A program made the translations under genes and the position numbers. Under the pieces are notes generated by a model. It had not been told where the DNA came from. It saw only the letters and a program-made list of their open reading frames with translations, and made no database searches. A DNA stretch of 8,046 nucleotides, from contig CACYBP010000283.1 in the NCBI GenBank assembly GCA_902772625.1, positions 1 to 8,046 of the forward strand, given 5' to 3'. Positions 5,862 to 8,046 of this stretch are shown piece after piece (the first letter of the stretch is position 1; each line of letters begins with the position of its first letter). Source of the DNA: Oscillospiraceae bacterium (GTDB lineage Bacteria; Bacillota; Clostridia; Oscillospirales; QAMX01).

Positions 5862-6929
5862 ATACCACGCGGCAAAGGCTCTGAGTCCTTCCCGGATGCC
5901 GGTTTTCGGGGTGAAGCCGTAATCCTCCTCCAGAGCGCGGCTGTCGGCGTAGGTCACCGGGACGTCGCCGGGCTGCATCCCCACGAGCTCCCGGTGCGCC
6001 TCGAAATCATAATCCTCCGGAAGGACTCCCGCCCGCACCAGCTCCTCCTCCAGCGTCGAAACGAAATCCAGGAGATTCTCGGGCTGGCCGCCGCCGATGT
6101 TGTAGACCGCGTAGGGCGGGACCGGAAGGCCGTCTTCCCCGGTCTTTTTCTCCGGCGCGCCCTTCATCACCCTGAGGACTCCCTCCACGATGTCGTCGAT
6201 ATAGGTAAAATCCCTTTTGCAGTTGCCGTAGTTGAAGATCCGGATCGTTTCTCCCCGGATAAGCTTCTCGGTGGCGGAATAATAGAACATGTCGGGTCTT
6301 CCCGCCGGGCCGTAGACCGTAAAAAAGCGCAGCCCTGTGGAAGGGATATTATAAAGCTTGGAATAGGCGTGCGCCAGAAGCTCGTTGGATTTCTTCGTCG
6401 CCGCGTAAAGCGACACCGGCGTATCGACCTTGTCGTCGGTGGAGAAGGGGACCTTTTTGTTTCCGCCGTAGACCGAGGAGCTGGAGGCGTAGACCAGATG
6501 CTCCACGCCGGACTCTCCCCCGTCGTAAGAATGGCGGCAGGCCTCCAGAATATGGAAAAAGCCCACGACGTTCGAGGCGATATACTTGTCCGGATGATCG
6601 ATGGAATAGCGTACCCCGGCCTGCGCGGCAAGATTCACCACGACCCGGGGCTTTTCCTCCCGGAAGAGAGCTTCGACCAGCGCCCCGTCGGCGATGGAGC
6701 CTTTGATAAAGCGCCAGGCGTCCGGGCTTTGCCCCGCCGCCTTTTCGATCAGGCCGAGCCGGTATTCCTTCAGAGCCGGATCGTAATAATCGTTCAGATC
6801 GTCAAGACCCACGATGCGGGCGTTTTTCGTCTCCTTCAGAAGACGCAGGACGAGGTTCGCCCCGATAAAGCCGGCCGCGCCGGTCACAAGGATCGTTTTT
6901 CCGTCAAGCTCTATTCCGCTCTTCGGCAT
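5847..6929 (-). CDS. UDP-glucuronate 4-epimerase (extended SDR, CapI-like)
   Basis: A 360-residue extended short-chain dehydrogenase that interconverts UDP-glucuronate and UDP-galacturonate in the cytoplasm using tightly bound NAD. The Rossmann glycine motif GAAGFIG is at 17-23. NLAAQAGVRYSI at 99-110 is the block typical of UDP-glucuronate 4-epimerases, and the DDLNDYYDPALKEYR block at 43-57 also fits. The active-site Ser cluster ASSSSVYG is at 148-155, and the catalytic YxxxK is Tyr175-Lys179 (YAATK). The substrate loop RFFTVYGPAGRPDMFYY is at 201-217. Length is slightly above the usual 320-350. ATG at 6929 has GGAGGA (6936-6941) 6 nt upstream. It follows the flippase stop by 37 nt and overlaps no gene if the kinase starts at 5833. 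Its substrate is the product of the dehydrogenase at the end of the operon. Confidence 0.93.
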   Translation of the reverse strand: MPKSGIELDGKTILVTGAAGFIGANLVLRLLKETKNARIVGLDDLNDYYDPALKEYRLGLIEKAAGQSPDAWRFIKGSIADGALVEALFREEKPRVVVNLAAQAGVRYSIDHPDKYIASNVVGFFHILEACRHSYDGGESGVEHLVYASSSSVYGGNKKVPFSTDDKVDTPVSLYAATKKSNELLAHAYSKLYNIPSTGLRFFTVYGPAGRPDMFYYSATEKLIRGETIRIFNYGNCKRDFTYIDDIVEGVLRVMKGAPEKKTGEDGLPVPPYAVYNIGGGQPENLLDFVSTLEEELVRAGVLPEDYDFEAHRELVGMQPGDVPVTYADSRALEEDYGFTPKTGIREGLRAFAAWYKEYR

Positions 6930-6966
6930 CGGTCTTCCTCCGTTCTGACACCCGTTTCCGGTGGTC

Positions 6967-8046
6967 TCATTTGAATCTGTATTTGACGTGCAAAAGCTTC
7001 AGGCCTTCATTGAAAAGCACCGGTTCATGCCGGATCTTTATCATATAGAAGGCCGCGAGAAGCATATAAAGCGTGCCTCCCGCCGCCACCTGGATCGCCA
7101 TGGTCAGGACTCCCGTGCCGCCGAACCCGGAGATCAGGCGGATCAGGGCGTACATGATCCCGCCGATCAGGACGAAGGAAAAGCCGTTCGTCATGAATTC
7201 CCGGATGGGGATCTCCTTCCGGATGAGCAGGAACTGCAGGAAGCAGACGCTGAATTCCGCGGCGATGGTGCCGATCACGGCGCCCGCGCCGGCAAGCTTC
7301 GGGATCAGGAGCGCGTTCAGGATCAGGTTGACGACCGCTCCGGTCGAAAGCGAGATGATATAGATCTTTTCCTTCTTTTTCGGGATGATATACTGGGTTC
7401 GCAAGGCTCCCGCCCAGCCCTTGAAGACGATGATGGGCGAAAGCAGGGCGATATAAAGCCCGCACCGGCTGAAATCGACCCCGTAGAACCACGGCGCGAA
7501 TACCGGCCCCACGCCCATCAGGCCGAAGGACATGGCCGCCGCCGTAAGCATCGCGAAGGCCATCACGGCCTTGAAAAGCTTCAATGCCTTTTCGTCCTGG
7601 TGATTGGCGTAGAGATTGGACATGCGCGGCATCATCACGTTGTCCAGCGCCAGGATCAGGGTGTTGGGGATCTGCACGATGTTCTCGGCGTAGGTATAGA
7701 AGCTGACTTCGTCCTTGGTGCTCATCGCCCCGAGCATCAGCTTGTCCATGATGTGATAAAGGCTTACCGCCACCACCGGCCAGAAAAGCACCAGATTGGG
7801 CTTGATGTGCCGCACGATCCCCTTCCAGGTGGGAAGCTTGAAGGGAACGTGCTTCATCACGAAGGGCCACACCACCAGGACCGAGATCAGGCTCCCGCCG
7901 GCGATGATGGCGGTATAGACCGGCAGGTCTCCCCTGTCCCGGACGAAGAGAAAGACCGCCGCGGCCATCCCGACCCGGACGATGATGTTGCGCACGGTGG
8001 TCAGACGGAACTGCTCCAGGCCGAAGCAGAGCCAGTTGATGCTGAA
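6967..8046 (-). CDS. Polysaccharide flippase, Wzx/MATE-like (5' end cut by window edge)
   Basis: The frame is open to the right edge, giving 359 visible C-terminal residues; the family is usually about 470-500, so roughly 110-140 are missing. A GTG at 7995 is internal, because the in-frame sequence upstream reads NWLCFGLEQFRLTTVRN, the typical NWxxxGxEeFxxxTxRN block of this flippase family. It is a polytopic membrane protein: hydrophobic segments near visible residues 24-36, 43-64, 84-100, 161-180, 195-210, 228-248, 253-275, 287-306 and 314-336. These carry lipid-linked oligosaccharide units across the inner or only membrane for later polymerisation. The DNA shows TGA at 6969-6967, then the epimerase 37 nt on. 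No promoter is visible here, so the operon starts outside the window. The substrate is not determinable from sequence, but the neighbours suggest a uronic-acid-containing unit. Confidence 0.9.
   Translation of the reverse strand, partial: FSINWLCFGLEQFRLTTVRNIIVRVGMAAAVFLFVRDRGDLPVYTAIIAGGSLISVLVVWPFVMKHVPFKLPTWKGIVRHIKPNLVLFWPVVAVSLYHIMDKLMLGAMSTKDEVSFYTYAENIVQIPNTLILALDNVMMPRMSNLYANHQDEKALKLFKAVMAFAMLTAAAMSFGLMGVGPVFAPWFYGVDFSRCGLYIALLSPIIVFKGWAGALRTQYIIPKKKEKIYIISLSTGAVVNLILNALLIPKLAGAGAVIGTIAAEFSVCFLQFLLIRKEIPIREFMTNGFSFVLIGGIMYALIRLISGFGGTGVLTMAIQVAAGGTLYMLLAAFYMIKIRHEPVLFNEGLKLLHVKYRFK

Noticed and set aside
5834..5875. Upstream TTG start adding 14 residues to the kinase
   Set aside because: It would overlap the epimerase by 29 nt, and the added residues do not resemble the family's N-terminus; ATG at 5833 is simpler.
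5994..6974. 326-residue plus-strand open frame opposite the epimerase
   Set aside because: Shadow of a gene with intact SDR motifs; no family resemblance and no convincing ribosome binding site context.
7993..7995. GTG start for the flippase
   Set aside because: In-frame coding continues upstream to the window edge with a conserved flippase block, so this Val codon is internal.

Overview
The window reads as one strand of an exopolysaccharide or capsule locus. Every gene I can support is on the minus strand, so transcription runs from the right edge (8046) to the left edge (1). The DNA is GC-rich (high fifties percent by eye). Several starts have strong AGGAGG-type ribosome binding sites, one intergenic region carries a sigma-A-like promoter, and one carries a classical Rho-independent terminator. 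The protein flavour (SGNH/MBOAT pair, plant-like galacturonokinase, Wzx-type flippase) suggests a Bacillota/Clostridia member of gut or rumen type. That taxonomic call is an inference, not something the DNA proves.

Layout in transcription order. (1) 8046-6967: C-terminal 359 residues of a polysaccharide flippase, whose 5' end lies outside the window. (2) 6929-5847: UDP-glucuronate 4-epimerase. (3) 5833-4631: a GHMP kinase that resembles galacturonokinase more than galactokinase. (4) 4618-3866: a sugar-1-phosphate nucleotidylyltransferase. (5) 3831-2587: UDP-glucose 6-dehydrogenase. These five genes are separated by 12-37 nt and end at a strong terminator (2515-2557). A new promoter (2495-2523) lies directly against that terminator and starts a second unit: (6) 2408-906, an AlgI/DltB-like MBOAT O-acyltransferase, and (7) 890-1, an SGNH-hydrolase-like membrane-anchored partner cut off by the left edge.

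How they work together (inference from family knowledge). UDP-glucose dehydrogenase and the 4-epimerase make UDP-galacturonate de novo (UDP-Glc to UDP-GlcA to UDP-GalA). The kinase and nucleotidylyltransferase could make the same UDP-GalA by salvage of free galacturonate (GalA to GalA-1-P to UDP-GalA). The flippase exports lipid-linked repeat units, and the MBOAT/SGNH pair would O-acylate the polymer outside the membrane under its own promoter. No glycosyltransferase or polymerase is in the window; those presumably lie outside it.

The most interesting points are the plant-like galacturonokinase beside de novo UDP-GalA genes, the terminator/promoter overlap with a structured leader before the acyltransferase, a hairpin that may bridge a distant Shine-Dalgarno to the kinase start, and a Cys at the usual nucleophile position of the SGNH protein. 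There is no stretch over 300 bases without a gene. The longest gap (2409-2586) holds the terminator, promoter and leader described below. I saw no tRNA, rRNA, insertion sequence or CRISPR array.
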